Notes: generated from the sequence alone by a model not told the origin. DNA of 64,000 bases from Aquitalea aquatilis (GCF_005155025.1 NZ_CP039731.1:2108001-2172000), one strand, 5' to 3'; shown: positions 37,940-47,253, counted from the first letter of the stretch. Program-made: numbers and translations.

Positions 37940-39094
37940 GTGGTGCGACTATCAACAAGACTGAATGACATTGCGCCGTTTCAGGTGATGGCCATTCTGG
38001 AGCGGGCCCGGGCCTTGCAGGCGGCGGGCAGGGATGTGATTCATCTGGAAGTGGGCGAGCCGGACTTTGCCACGCCGGCAGCCATTGTCGAGGCTGGCCG
38101 GCAAGCATTGAGCGAGGGCCATACTTTTTATACTGCCGCGCAGGGCTTGCCCGCCTTGCGTGAGGCGATTGCGGCATTTTATCTGCAGCGTTATGGCGTG
38201 GAGGTGGATGCGCGCCGCATCATCGTGACGCCGGGTGCGTCAGGTGCGCTGCAGATTGCCTTGTCCTTGCTGGTGGACCAGGGCGACCAGGTGCTGATGG
38301 CGGATCCGACTTATCCGTGCAACAGGCATTTTGTCAGCCTGCTGGGTGGTGAGCCGGTCTGTCTTGCCGTGGGACCGGAATCCCGTTACCAGTTGCTGGC
38401 CGGGGATGTGGATGAGGCCTGGGCCGAGCGCACGGTGGCGGCGATGGTGGCCAGCCCGGCCAATCCGACTGGCACCTTGTTGACGGCGGCAGAACTGGCC
38501 GCCCTGAGCGCCAGCTGCAAGCGCCATGGTGGCAGCCTGATCGTGGACGAGATTTATCATGGTCTGACCTATGGCTGTGATGCAGCCACGGCGTTGGCGG
38601 TGGACCCGGATGTGTTCGTGATCAACAGTTTTTCCAAGTATTTCCAGATGACCGGCTGGCGGCTGGGCTGGCTGGTGGTGCCGGATGCTTATGTCGAACC
38701 GGCGCTGCGGCTGGCGCAGAACCTGTTTCTGTGTCCGCCGACGATGGCGCAGCATGCGGCACTGGCGGCTTTTCAGCCGCAGGTGATTGCGGAGCTGGAG
38801 CAGCGTCGTGCCGAATTTGGCCGGCGGTGCGATTTCCTGTTGCAGGCATTGCCGTCGCTGGGCTGGAAGCTGCCAGTGCAGCCGGAGGGGGCTTTCTATC
38901 TGTATGCGGATGTGAGTGACGTTACCGATGACAGCTTCGCCTACTGCGCACGGCTACTGGAGGAGGTGAATGTCGCCATTACGCCAGGGGCGGATTTTGG
39001 CTGTTATCGTGCCGCACAGCATGTGCGGGTAGCTTATACCACCAGTATTGAGCGACTGACTGAGGCGGTGGCGCGTATTGCTAGCTTGGCTTAG
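37940..39094 (+). CDS. PLP-dependent class I/II aminotransferase
   Basis: 384 residues, GTG start (a second GTG follows directly; AGGGG upstream). Fold type I landmarks: HLEVGEPDFATP, the glycine-rich PGASGALQI loop, SPANPTGTLL, DEIYHGLTY with the PLP-ring Asp and Tyr, and the Schiff-base lysine in NSFSKYFQMTGWRLGW; the C-terminal Arg is in VRVAYTTS. Close to the aspartate/alanine-type aminotransferases of subgroup I. Amino-donor preference cannot be set from sequence. It directly follows tRNA-Ser on the chromosome side and is not part of the island. Confidence 0.88.
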   Translation: MVRLSTRLNDIAPFQVMAILERARALQAAGRDVIHLEVGEPDFATPAAIVEAGRQALSEGHTFYTAAQGLPALREAIAAFYLQRYGVEVDARRIIVTPGASGALQIALSLLVDQGDQVLMADPTYPCNRHFVSLLGGEPVCLAVGPESRYQLLAGDVDEAWAERTVAAMVASPANPTGTLLTAAELAALSASCKRHGGSLIVDEIYHGLTYGCDAATALAVDPDVFVINSFSKYFQMTGWRLGWLVVPDAYVEPALRLAQNLFLCPPTMAQHAALAAFQPQVIAELEQRRAEFGRRCDFLLQALPSLGWKLPVQPEGAFYLYADVSDVTDDSFAYCARLLEEVNVAITPGADFGCYRAAQHVRVAYTTSIERLTEAVARIASLA

Positions 39095-39226
39095 ACCGCC
39101 GGCAAAGCTTCTTCTGAGGGCACCTTGATTGCCGTACTGGGTGTTCTGTCGGCATCCGTGCGCCTTGGCCCAGATACTGTGCGAGGGTTTGTTCGCCGCT
39201 CTTGGCGCTGCGTGTGTCAGACGTGA

Positions 39227-39255
39227 AAAAGGCTGCCTTTGTGGCAGCCTTTTGC
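39227..39255 (+). terminator. Terminator shared by convergent aminotransferase and barstar genes
   Basis: Stem AAAGGCTGCC / GGCAGCCTTT with A-rich and T-rich flanks; it can work on both strands. Confidence 0.8.
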
Positions 39256-39270
39256 ATGGTGCAGGTGATG

Positions 39271-39549
39271 TCAGTGATGAATATCCAGGGTGACATCGCC
39301 GCGTTCTTCCGCTACCGATTGCAGGATTTCCAGCAGGGTGGCGTAGAGGTCGGCACCCAGTTGCTGGCGGGACTGTTCGGTATCGCGCCAGATGATTTCG
39401 AAGGGGCCGCTGACATCTGCACTCAGGCTGTCGTACAGCGCATCCAGATTGCGGCCGAAATGCGCAGGCAGATGCAGCTGGCGGGTCAGCTCGTCATAGA
39501 ACTGTTCCAGCGAAGTGATGTGATGAAGTTCGCAAATGCTTACTGACAT
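39271..39549 (-). CDS. Barstar-like ribonuclease inhibitor
   Basis: 92 residues with the barstar plan: ITSLEQFYDELTRQLHLPAHFGRNLDALYDSLSADV matches the inhibitor helix and the F-G-x-N-x-D-A-L-x-D signature. It binds and blocks barnase-type RNases in the cytoplasm. The gene starts within the last 10 nt of the ribonuclease gene, so the two are co-translated, which ensures that inhibitor is made whenever enzyme is. It is the last gene of the mrp-murI-ribonuclease-barstar string. Confidence 0.9.
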   Translation of the reverse strand: MSVSICELHHITSLEQFYDELTRQLHLPAHFGRNLDALYDSLSADVSGPFEIIWRDTEQSRQQLGADLYATLLEILQSVAEERGDVTLDIHH

Positions 39550-39992
39550 GCTGGCACCTCGATAAAGCGCTGGTAATGGTCGAGAGAGACAAAACGCTGG
39601 CCGGCGCGCGAAAACACCAGTCGATAGGCACCGCGCTTGCCTCCTTTATAGTTCAGATCGGCTTCCTGCCACTGCCCCTTGGGCAGCTGCTTTTCATAAT
39701 TGCCAAAGCGGTCGCCGCCTATCGACTTGCCTTGCAGTCCGGGAACGGCCCACAGGCTGCGGCCGGGTTGCCAGCCAGCCTGTTGCGCCTGGCGCTTGGT
39801 GAGGAATTGATCCGGCAGCCTGCCGCTTTGTCCCAGTGTTTGCAGCACGGTGGTCAGTTCCCGTGCGTCCAGCCGGTTGCCGGCTTGCTGATTGACACTG
39901 CTGGCAACGCTGGCGCATTGCGGCAAGGCCCAGGCGGCAGGGGCGAGCAGGGCGCTGAGCAGCAGGCTCGGGATGGCACGGCGTAGCAACAT
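39540..39992 (-). CDS. Secreted barnase-family guanyl-preferring ribonuclease
   Basis: 150 residues with a signal peptide (MLLRRAIPSLLLSALLAPAAWA). The mature part aligns with barnase: LPDQFLTKRQAQQAGW, GKSIGGDRFGN, catalytic E110 in WQEADLNY, R124 in YRLVFS and H139 in SLDHYQRF correspond to barnase E73, R87 and H102. It cleaves single-stranded RNA, presumably after export; its barstar partner protects the cytoplasm. It begins 3 nt after murI, an unusual operon partner. A nutritional or competitive role is possible. Confidence 0.92.
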   Translation of the reverse strand: MLLRRAIPSLLLSALLAPAAWALPQCASVASSVNQQAGNRLDARELTTVLQTLGQSGRLPDQFLTKRQAQQAGWQPGRSLWAVPGLQGKSIGGDRFGNYEKQLPKGQWQEADLNYKGGKRGAYRLVFSRAGQRFVSLDHYQRFIEVPACQ

Positions 39993-39995
39993 GAT

Positions 39996-40775
39996 TTACT
40001 CCAGGTTCAGGGATTCGACAGCGTAGCCATGGCCGATCAGCAGCGGCAGCATGGTTGCCATCGCGTGCGGGTCTTCCGCTGTGGTGATGAAACGGTAGCA
40101 ATGATCACCGACGCTGTCACTGCCGTGCAGTTGCAACAGCGAATCGACACGGCGGGCGATGGCCTCGGCCGGGTCGTACAGGGCGATGCTGTCGCCGGTG
40201 AGTTCGCGAATCAGCGGTGACAGGAAGGGGTAATGGGTACAGCCCAGCGCGATGTGGTCGATGTTTTCCTGCAAGAGCGGGCGGACAACCTCAGCCACGC
40301 GGCGGCGGGTGAGGGTGCTGTCCAGTTGGCCTGCTTCCACCTGTTCCACCCAGCCCAGCCCCGGCCGGCGCAGGACTTCTACCTCGCCGGCATGTTTGTC
40401 CAGCAGTGCCTGTACCCGCTCGCTGGCCAGCGTAGCCGCGGTGGCCAGTACGGCAATGCGGCCGGTGCGGCTGGCTGCCGCTGCCGGCTTGATCGCCGGC
40501 TCGACCCCGACGATGGGAATGGGCAGCTGCTGGCGCAGTGCCGCCACGGCTGCCGTGGTGGCGGTGTTGCAGGCCACCACCAGCAGGCTGGCCCCCTGCT
40601 GGTGCAGGTAGTGGCCGATTTTCAGGCTGCGCTCGATGATTTCGGTCTTGCTGCGGCCGCCATAGGGGCAGTAGGCCTGATCAGCCAGATAGGTAATCGG
40701 CCAGGCAGGCAGCGCTGTTTGCACGGCGCGCCAGATGGATAGCCCGCCCAGGCCGGAGTCGAACATCGCAATCAT
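39996..40775 (-). CDS. murI: Glutamate racemase
   Basis: 259 residues from the ATG at 40775; the longer frame upstream would overlap mrp. The start FDSGLGGLSIWRAV is the racemase signature. The two catalytic cysteines are C69 in VACNTATTAA and C179 in ALGCTHYPFL. It makes D-glutamate for peptidoglycan. It sits 7 nt downstream of mrp and 3 nt upstream of the ribonuclease gene. Confidence 0.95.
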   Translation of the reverse strand: MIAMFDSGLGGLSIWRAVQTALPAWPITYLADQAYCPYGGRSKTEIIERSLKIGHYLHQQGASLLVVACNTATTAAVAALRQQLPIPIVGVEPAIKPAAAASRTGRIAVLATAATLASERVQALLDKHAGEVEVLRRPGLGWVEQVEAGQLDSTLTRRRVAEVVRPLLQENIDHIALGCTHYPFLSPLIRELTGDSIALYDPAEAIARRVDSLLQLHGSDSVGDHCYRFITTAEDPHAMATMLPLLIGHGYAVESLNLE

Positions 40776-40782
40776 GCTGTGC

Positions 40783-41937
40783 TTAGTTGTTCTGGATGAC
40801 GATCTTGGGAAACTTGCCGGAGAAGTCCTGCGCCTTTTCACCCACCTTGACTGCCAGCTTGCGCGCAATGTCCTTGTACAGGGTGGCGATGGCTCCATCG
40901 GGGTCGGCCGCAACCGTCGGCTTGCCTTCATCCACCGCCAGGCGAATGCCCATGTCCAGCGGCAGCGAGCCCAGCACTTCCACACCAAAGTCGGCAGCCA
41001 TGCGCGCGGCACCGCCCTCACCAAAGATGTGTTCGGCGTGGCCGCAGTTGCTGCAGATGTGAATGGCCATGTTTTCCACCATGCCCAGGATCGGCACGCC
41101 TACTTTCTGGAACATGGTGACGCCCTTGCGCGCATCCAGCAGGGCGATGTCCTGCGGGGTGGTGACGATCAGCGCGCCGGTAACCGGCACTTTTTGCGAC
41201 AGCGTCAGCTGGATGTCGCCGGTACCCGGCGGCATGTCGATGACCAAGTAATCCAGATTGTCCCAGCGGGTGTCGTTGAGCAATTGCTGCAGCGCTTGGC
41301 TCACCATCGGGCCGCGCCACACCATGGCCTGGTCGGCATCCACCAGATAACCGATGGACATGGTCTGGATGCCGTAATTGACGATGGGCTGCAGGCTTTT
41401 GCCATCCGGCGTTTCCGGGCGCTGGCCTTGCAGGCCCAGCATCAGCGGCTGCGAGGGGCCGTAGATGTCGGCATCCAGAATCCCCACGCGTGCGCCTTCG
41501 GCTTGCAGCGCCAGGGCCAGATTCACGGCGGTGGTGGATTTGCCCACGCCACCCTTGCCGGAGGCCACGGCGATGACATTCTTGACCCCGGGCAGTAGCG
41601 GCACGCCGCGCTGTGCGGCATGGCTGGTGATCTGGCTGCGCACCGTGACCTGCAGCGTACGGCCTGCTGCAATGGTTTGCAGGGCGGTTTCGAACTGGCT
41701 GCGTACCAGCGCAAACTGGCTGGCCGCCGGGTAGGCAAGTACCACGTCCAGTGCCAGTTGCTCGGCACTGATCCTGATGTTCTTTACCGCCTTGGCGGCA
41801 ACATAGGGTTTGCCGGTATTGGCATCGAGCAGGCCGGCAACGGCCTCCAGTACTTGGGCATCGGTCAGGGTCATGGTGTCGGCTGCGCTATCTGCGTCCG
41901 GTTTGGCACCGAACAGCTTGGTCAGTTTGGAGAGCAT
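40783..41937 (-). CDS. apbC: Iron-sulfur cluster carrier protein Mrp/ApbC
   Basis: 384 residues from the ATG at 41937 (the frame opens further upstream only with TTG; an in-frame ATG at 41874 is also possible). An N-terminal MIP18/DUF59-type domain (TLTDAQVLEAVAGLLDANTGK) precedes a P-loop domain with the deviant Walker A ASGKGGVGKST, and a C-x2-C (HICSNCGHAEHIFGEGG) binds the cluster shared between two subunits. It delivers 4Fe-4S clusters to apo-enzymes. It is the first gene of the mrp-murI-ribonuclease-barstar string. Confidence 0.94.
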   Translation of the reverse strand: MLSKLTKLFGAKPDADSAADTMTLTDAQVLEAVAGLLDANTGKPYVAAKAVKNIRISAEQLALDVVLAYPAASQFALVRSQFETALQTIAAGRTLQVTVRSQITSHAAQRGVPLLPGVKNVIAVASGKGGVGKSTTAVNLALALQAEGARVGILDADIYGPSQPLMLGLQGQRPETPDGKSLQPIVNYGIQTMSIGYLVDADQAMVWRGPMVSQALQQLLNDTRWDNLDYLVIDMPPGTGDIQLTLSQKVPVTGALIVTTPQDIALLDARKGVTMFQKVGVPILGMVENMAIHICSNCGHAEHIFGEGGAARMAADFGVEVLGSLPLDMGIRLAVDEGKPTVAADPDGAIATLYKDIARKLAVKVGEKAQDFSGKFPKIVIQNN

Positions 41938-42243
41938 GGGGGCAATAGGGATGGGTGGAATACCCGACAATTTTACTATGTTTTAGCACGGGTGCGTTGC
42001 TCCCGTTGCGCCAGCTGGCATGTTACTCCCGCCTTGCCCGAGTGGCTATGGCCATCGCTTGGTGGCCGGTCGCTGGCTGTTATTGATTGCTTCATCTCGA
42101 AAGATTTTGCCGTAAGCGCTTGATAAGCGTAGAATTAGCCCCTTTTTTTTCACGCCACGGTACGTATTTCGCGTGTCGTCCGGCACCGGCTCGGCCCTGT
42201 CAGGCCATGGCTTTGCTCTTTGTCATCAAGAAAGGTTGTTGCA
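41938..42243. other. Divergent intergenic region between apbC and mdfA
   Basis: 306 bp containing the promoters for both directions; I see no clear operator. An eight-T run near 42144 is the only conspicuous tract. Confidence 0.5.
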
Positions 42244-43503
42244 TTGCAGTCCAAACATGTTTCTCTCAGTCCGGCCAATCTGCTGTTTCCCCTCGCGCTG
42301 GTCTTGTTCGAATTTGCCGTTTATATCGCCAATGACATGGTGCAGCCCGCCATGCTGCAGGTTACCCGTGAATTCATGGTGAATACCTCGTGGGTTCCCA
42401 CCTCGATGACCGCTTTTCTGATCGGCGGAGCCGTGCTGCCCTGGCTGACCGGCCCGCTGTCGGACCGTATCGGCCGTCGCCCGGTGCTGCTGTTTGGCGT
42501 GGCGTATTTCGTCCTGGCCTGCCTGGCCAGTTATCTGGTGCATTCCATCGAAAGCTTTATTGCCCTGCGTGTGTTGCAGGGCATGGGGCTGTGCTTTATC
42601 AATGCCGTGGGCTATGCCGCCGTGCAAGAGGCTTTTGAAGAAACCGCAGCGGTCAAGGTAACGGCGCTGATGGCCAATGTGGCGCTGATTGCGCCGCTGG
42701 TTGGCCCGCTGGCTGGTGCCGCGCTGGTGGAAATCGCCCCGTGGCGCAGCTGCTTCCTGGTGATTGCCGCCATGTCCTTTATCGCGCTGCTGGGCCTGAT
42801 CTGGAAGATGCCGGAAACCGTCAAGCCCAGTCATGACAAGCTGCCGCTGTCGCAAATGGGCCGCGATTACCTGCGCCTGTTCAGCCAACGCCGCTTTGTG
42901 CTGTCTGCCCTGTGCATTCCCTTGCTGGCTTTGCCCTTGATGGGCTGGATTGCCTTGTCGCCAGTGCTGCTGGTGCAGGACCTGGGCATGAGCACCCTGC
43001 AATACGGCATGATGCAGCTGCCGGTGTTTGGTGGCCTGATCGCCGGTAATTTCGCGCTGGTGTTGCTGGCCGACCGCTGGCCGCTGGGTCGTTCGGTGTT
43101 TGTTGGCATGGGGCCCATCGTCAGTGGCCTGCTATTGATGCTGGCTGGCGTGCTGTTTGCCGCAGAGCCGGTATGGCTGATGGTGGCCGGCATGAGTTTG
43201 ATGAGCTTTGGCGAAGGCCTCAGTTTTGGTGTGCTGTACCGCTTTGCCCTGATGTCTTCCCCGGTGGCCAAGGGCACGGTATCGGCTTCCATGAGCATGC
43301 TGTCGATGGCCGGCTACGCCTTGGGCATCGAAATCTTCCGTCTGGCCTACATGCTGGGCGGCATGGCCGGCTTTGCCGCGTGCTCGGTGCTCACGGCGCT
43401 GCTGTTTGTCCAGCTGGCACGCAGTACCGTGCCGCAGGCCATGGCCGAGCGCGCTGCACCGGCAGATTATCTGCCGCCGGAACTGCAAACCCAGAACAGC
43501 TGA
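42244..43503 (+). CDS. mdfA: MdfA/Cmr-type multidrug efflux transporter (MFS)
   Basis: 419 residues from a TTG at 42244, chosen because AAAGG lies just upstream and because the resulting N-terminus MQSKH lines up with E. coli MdfA. Twelve helices. The first helix keeps both essential acids, E23 and D31 (FEFAVYIANDMVQP), which are E26 and D34 in MdfA; the motif-A loop GPLSDRIGRRPVLL and the helix-5 motif VALIAPLVGPLAGAAL are conserved. It should export cationic and neutral drugs in exchange for protons. The gene stands alone between apbC (divergent) and metG. Confidence 0.9.
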   Translation: MQSKHVSLSPANLLFPLALVLFEFAVYIANDMVQPAMLQVTREFMVNTSWVPTSMTAFLIGGAVLPWLTGPLSDRIGRRPVLLFGVAYFVLACLASYLVHSIESFIALRVLQGMGLCFINAVGYAAVQEAFEETAAVKVTALMANVALIAPLVGPLAGAALVEIAPWRSCFLVIAAMSFIALLGLIWKMPETVKPSHDKLPLSQMGRDYLRLFSQRRFVLSALCIPLLALPLMGWIALSPVLLVQDLGMSTLQYGMMQLPVFGGLIAGNFALVLLADRWPLGRSVFVGMGPIVSGLLLMLAGVLFAAEPVWLMVAGMSLMSFGEGLSFGVLYRFALMSSPVAKGTVSASMSMLSMAGYALGIEIFRLAYMLGGMAGFAACSVLTALLFVQLARSTVPQAMAERAAPADYLPPELQTQNS

Positions 43504-43647
43504 TTTTCCGCGACGTTTCCCCCAATCAGCCCGGTTGGCCCGCCTTTGCCGCGGTCCGCCGGGTTTTTGCCGATCTGCGCCGTGACCGGCAGCGGCATCC
43601 GGCTCTATAATCGTCCGCTTGAGATCGCTTACCTTCAGGAACACCCA

Positions 43648-45708
43648 ATGAGCAAACGCAAGATTCTGGTGACCAGCGCACTGCCTTACGCCAACGCGGG
43701 GCTGCATCTGGGCCATATGCTGGAACAGATCCAGACCGACGTCTGGGTACGCTTCCAGAAAATGCGCGGCCACGAGTGCTATTACGTGTGCGCCGACGAC
43801 ACCCACGGTGCGCCCATCATGCTGGCCGCCGAAAAGCAGGGCATCACCCCCACTCAGCTGGTGGATGCCGTGCGCGAACTGCATCTGGCCGATTCGCAGG
43901 GTTTCCTGATCGGTCACGACAACTACTACAGTACCAACAGCCCGGAAAACAAGGCCTTTGCCGAGCAGGTGTACAAAGCCCTGCGCGCCGATGACAAGAT
44001 TTCCAGCCGCACCATCGAGCAGCTGTTCGATCCGGAAAAGCAGATGTTCCTGCCGGACCGCTTCGTCAAGGGCGAATGCCCCAAGTGCGCGGCCAAAGAC
44101 CAGTACGGTGACAACTGTGAAGTGTGCGGTGCCACTTATAACCCGACCGAACTGAAGAACCCCTACTCGGCCGTGTCCGGTGCCAAGCCGGTGCTGAAAA
44201 CCTCCGAGCACTATTTCTTCCGTCTGGGCGAGTGTGCCGACTTCCTCAAAGGCTGGACCAGCGGCAGCACCACCCGTGCCGATGGCGTGAGCCAGCCGCA
44301 TCTGCAGCCGGAATCGCTCAACAAGATGAACGAGTGGATCGAAGGCGGCCTGCAGGATTGGGACATCAGCCGTGATGCACCGTATTTCGGCTTTGAGATT
44401 CCAGATGCACCGGGCAAGTACTTCTATGTCTGGCTGGACGCGCCGATTGGCTACATGGCCAGCTTCAAGAACCTGTGCGACAGCAAGGGCATCGACTTTG
44501 ATGCCTGGTTCAAGCCGGGCTCGGATGCCGAGATGTACCACTTCATCGGCAAGGACATCCTGTATTTCCACGCCCTGTTCTGGCCGGCCATGCTGCAGTA
44601 CTCCGGCCTGCGTGTGCCCACCGGCGTGTTTGCCCACGGCTTCCTCACCGTGGACGGGCAGAAGATGTCCAAGTCGCGCGGCACCTTCATCCAGGCCAAG
44701 AGCTACCTGGAGTGCGGCCTGAATCCGGAATGGATGCGCTATTACATGGCCGCCAAGTTGAACGGCCGCATCGAAGACATCGACCTCAACCTCAATGACT
44801 TCGTTGCCCGCGTCAATTCTGATCTGGTAGGCAAGTACATCAACATCGCCAGCCGCTCTGCCGGTTTCATCAGCAAGCGCTTTGCCGGCAAGCTGGCCGA
44901 CAGCGTGGCCGACACTGCCATCCTGCACAAGCTGCAGGCCGCCGCCGCCGAGCTGGCCGCTGCGTTTGAAGCACGCGAATACGCCAAGGCCCTGCGCGAC
45001 GTGATGGCGCTGGCCGATGAAGTCAACGCCTATGTCGATGCCAACAAGCCGTGGGAACTGGCCAAGCAGGAAGGGCAGGATGCGCGTTTGCAGGAAGTCT
45101 GCACCGTGCTGCTCAATGCCTTCCGCCTGCTCACCATTTACCTGAAGCCGGTACTGCCCAAGCTGGCCAAAGACGTGGAATCCTTCCTTGGCGTGGCGCC
45201 GCTGACCTGGGCCGATGCCGACAGCCTGCTCTTGGGCAAGACCATCAACACCTATCAGCACCTGATGCAGCGCATCGACCCGGTGCTGATCGACAAACTG
45301 ATCGAAGCGAACAAACAGAATATGCAAGCTACTGCCAACACCCCGGCGGCTGCCGCCCACGAACCGCTGGCCGACACCATCAAGATCGACGACTTTGCCA
45401 AAATAGACCTGCGTATCGGCAAGGTACTGGCCTGCAATTTCGTGGAAGGTTCGGACAAGTTGCTACAGTTCACCGTGGATCTGGGTTTTGAACAGCGCAA
45501 TATCTTCTCCGGCATCCGCTCTGCCTATCAGGAGCCGGAAAAACTGGTAGGGCGCAATGTGGTGGTGGTGGCCAATCTGGCCGAGCGCAAGATGCGCTTT
45601 GGCGTGTCGCAAGGCATGATCGTCTGCGCCTCTGGTGCTGACGACAATAGCGGTCTGTTCCTGCTGGATGTGGACCAGGGCGCTGCACCTGGCATGCGTA
45701 TCGGTTAA
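43648..45708 (+). CDS. metG: Methionyl-tRNA synthetase
   Basis: 686 residues from the ATG at 43648 (CAGGA upstream; the frame is open further but conserved sequence begins here). Class I motifs: H20-L-G-H23 and K339-M-S-K-S343. Zinc-binding cysteines lie in [18 protein letters not shown]. The C-terminal ~100 residues ([17 protein letters not shown]) are the EMAP-type tRNA-binding and dimerisation domain, giving the long MetRS form. It charges tRNA-Met, including the tRNA-fMet encoded at 47.3 kb. It ends at a strong terminator. Confidence 0.97.
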   Translation: MSKRKILVTSALPYANAGLHLGHMLEQIQTDVWVRFQKMRGHECYYVCADDTHGAPIMLAAEKQGITPTQLVDAVRELHLADSQGFLIGHDNYYSTNSPENKAFAEQVYKALRADDKISSRTIEQLFDPEKQMFLPDRFVKGECPKCAAKDQYGDNCEVCGATYNPTELKNPYSAVSGAKPVLKTSEHYFFRLGECADFLKGWTSGSTTRADGVSQPHLQPESLNKMNEWIEGGLQDWDISRDAPYFGFEIPDAPGKYFYVWLDAPIGYMASFKNLCDSKGIDFDAWFKPGSDAEMYHFIGKDILYFHALFWPAMLQYSGLRVPTGVFAHGFLTVDGQKMSKSRGTFIQAKSYLECGLNPEWMRYYMAAKLNGRIEDIDLNLNDFVARVNSDLVGKYINIASRSAGFISKRFAGKLADSVADTAILHKLQAAAAELAAAFEAREYAKALRDVMALADEVNAYVDANKPWELAKQEGQDARLQEVCTVLLNAFRLLTIYLKPVLPKLAKDVESFLGVAPLTWADADSLLLGKTINTYQHLMQRIDPVLIDKLIEANKQNMQATANTPAAAAHEPLADTIKIDDFAKIDLRIGKVLACNFVEGSDKLLQFTVDLGFEQRNIFSGIRSAYQEPEKLVGRNVVVVANLAERKMRFGVSQGMIVCASGADDNSGLFLLDVDQGAAPGMRIG

Positions 45709-45730
45709 GCCCTACACCAATACCCAGCTC

Positions 45731-45770
45731 AAAGCCCTGCCGATCCCGTATCGGCAGGGCTTTGTTTTTT
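45731..45770 (+). terminator. Rho-independent terminator of metG
   Basis: Arms AAAGCCCTGCCGAT / ATCGGCAGGGCTTT around CCCGT, followed by TGTTTTTT. Confidence 0.9.
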
Positions 45771-45940
45771 GTAGCATTTTTGCCGGAAAATCGTCACGAA
45801 TGTGTCATTTGCCACTGTTACAGTGCTTCATCAGTGCGATACGGAACTTTATTGTTGGCTAATTTGTCAATAACGTGTTAAACCTTTAGATCAAACTAAA
45901 AATTTTGTCGCAATGATAAAAAAAATAAGGAAATACCTAA

Positions 45941-46126
45941 ATGAAAATCTCTCAATTGCAACCGGGTTATACCGTTCTTGAGCATAAAGACAGTGGCGAT
46001 ATCGTCCACTACACCGTCGTCAGCATTCGCCAGGTTGGCAAGATGTTCGAAGTCACTTTCCAATCCGTGCTGGGTCTTGCCAGCGCCTTTTATCCGGCCA
46101 ACGGTTTTATCCACGCCGCCGCATAA
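45941..46126 (+). CDS. Small conserved-looking protein of unknown function (61 aa)
   Basis: 61 residues: MKISQLQPGYTVLEHKDSGD, then a strand-rich middle (VHYTVVSIRQVGKMFEVTFQ) and an alanine-rich end. AAGGA precedes the ATG, an AT-rich promoter-like region lies upstream and a perfect terminator sits 45 nt downstream, so it looks like a real single-gene unit. I recognise no family; the pattern resembles a small SH3-like or Tudor-like beta barrel. Cytoplasmic: no signal peptide or membrane helix. Confidence 0.75.
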   Translation: MKISQLQPGYTVLEHKDSGDIVHYTVVSIRQVGKMFEVTFQSVLGLASAFYPANGFIHAAA

Positions 46127-46170
46127 TTGCAGTACCTGCTGACCGCACAAGCCGGTCAGTACACAGACAA

Positions 46171-46197
46171 CAAAACCCCGCCGCCGGCGGGGTTTTG
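46171..46197 (+). terminator. Terminator of the 61-aa gene
   Basis: Arms CAAAACCCCGCCG / CGGCGGGGTTTTG, with T and A runs inside the arms so it can work in both directions. Confidence 0.88.
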
Positions 46198-46284
46198 CTT
46201 TGTGGGCCTCCTGTCATGCTGCAGTTGGCTGGTAGCAGGCATGGTTTCTGCCCTATCATCGATTTTTTCCCCTTCCACTTGCTC

Positions 46285-46905
46285 ATGTCCCGTTTTTTCA
46301 AACTGCTGCCTGAATTGGTCTGCAATTTCCTGCTGCCGTGGCTGTGCTACCGCTGGGCGCTGCCGCAGTGGGGAGAAACCACCGCGCTGATGGCTTCCTC
46401 GCTCCCTCCCATTGTCTGGAGTGTGGTCGAGTTGCTGCGTTTTCGCCGGGTAGACACCCTTAGTTTGCTGGTTGTTGGCGGTATCGTATTGTCACTGCTG
46501 GTCATGTTGCTGGGGGGAAGTCCGCGCGTATTGCTGATGCGGGAATCCTTGCTGTCGGGCTTGTTTGGCGTGGTTTTCCTGCTGTCGCTGCTGATGGGGA
46601 GGCCGCTGGTTTACCATCTGGCACTTGCCATGCTTGCGCGCGAGTCAGCAGATGGGAAAGCGCGTTTTATCCGGCGCTGGCAAGAGCCGGCCTTTCGTCA
46701 GGCAATCCGCCGCATGACCGGTTTGTGGGGCTGGGGGCTGACACTGGAAGCCGTGATTCGTGCCGCCATGATCTCGCAGCTGTCGGTAGAGCGCTTTCTG
46801 TTGCTTTCGCCCTTTGTCAGCTATGCCATCATGGCCTTGCTGATTGGGCTGACCTGGCTTGGGCGGCAGCGTTTGCGCAGCCTGGGTAGCGCATTGCCAT
46901 TCTGA
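46285..46905 (+). CDS. VC0807-type integral membrane protein
   Basis: 206 residues with five or six hydrophobic helices and the segment FLLSLLMGRPLVYHLALAML followed by a long charged loop (ARESADGKARFIRRWQEPAFRQAIRRMTGLWGWGLTLEAVIR), as in the VC0807 family of small membrane proteins of unknown function. The ATG at 46285 follows the hairpin of the upstream gene; its ribosome-binding site is weak. No functional hint from neighbours. Confidence 0.7.
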   Translation: MSRFFKLLPELVCNFLLPWLCYRWALPQWGETTALMASSLPPIVWSVVELLRFRRVDTLSLLVVGGIVLSLLVMLLGGSPRVLLMRESLLSGLFGVVFLLSLLMGRPLVYHLALAMLARESADGKARFIRRWQEPAFRQAIRRMTGLWGWGLTLEAVIRAAMISQLSVERFLLLSPFVSYAIMALLIGLTWLGRQRLRSLGSALPF

Positions 46906-46909
46906 GGAC

Positions 46910-46938
46910 AAAAAAAGGGGCCGCCAACAGGCGGCCCA
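46910..46938 (-). terminator. Rho-independent terminator on the minus strand
   Basis: Stem GGGCCGCC / GGCGGCCC with loop AACA; the minus strand continues with seven T. No annotated protein gene on that strand needs it. Confidence 0.75.
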
Positions 46939-47165
46939 AAATTTCCGTGATGAACACTTAGGAGAATACGCGCTGCACTTCGCCTGAGCTGGCGCAGTAC
47001 GATTCAAACTGCACTGGCTACCTGTCTGCAACACGTTCGCCTCTCGGGGAAGTCGACGGGGTGTGCCGCAAGCGGCCAGCCACTCATGGGGCAGAAGTGA
47101 CTGGCGGTAACACAGGTCCTACTTTAGGCCAGCGGTATTGAGGAGATGTGTCAGGCAAGCGGCTA
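46910..47165 (-). ncRNA. Candidate structured non-coding RNA with its own terminator
   Basis: Between the membrane-protein gene and tRNA-fMet lies ~250 bp without an ORF but full of pairing. On the minus strand a closing helix AATACCGCTG / CAGCGCGTATT encloses CCAGTCACT / AGTGGCTGG, GCCGC / GCGGC, ACCTGT / ACAGGT and GCAGT / ACTGC stems. It is followed ~20 nt later by a GC-rich hairpin with a T7 run on the same strand, and an AT-rich promoter-like region precedes it. I could not match it to 6S, SRP, RNase P or tmRNA. The orientation rests on the terminator. Confidence 0.5.
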
Positions 47166-47224
47166 AATGTTAATAAGTTTTACAAATGATTCCGGCAGCA
47201 TATTAAATTTATTTTAAGAAAGTA

Positions 47225-47253
47225 TTGACGCTGCCCATGATGGCAGGTACTAT
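47225..47253 (+). promoter_or_regulatory. Promoter of tRNA-fMet
   Basis: TTGACG, 17-nt spacer, TACTAT, ending 49 nt upstream of the tRNA. Confidence 0.75.

Noticed and set aside
43132-45360. 742-codon minus-strand frame over mdfA and metG
   Set aside because: Antisense shadow of metG, which carries HLGH and KMSKS motifs in frame.
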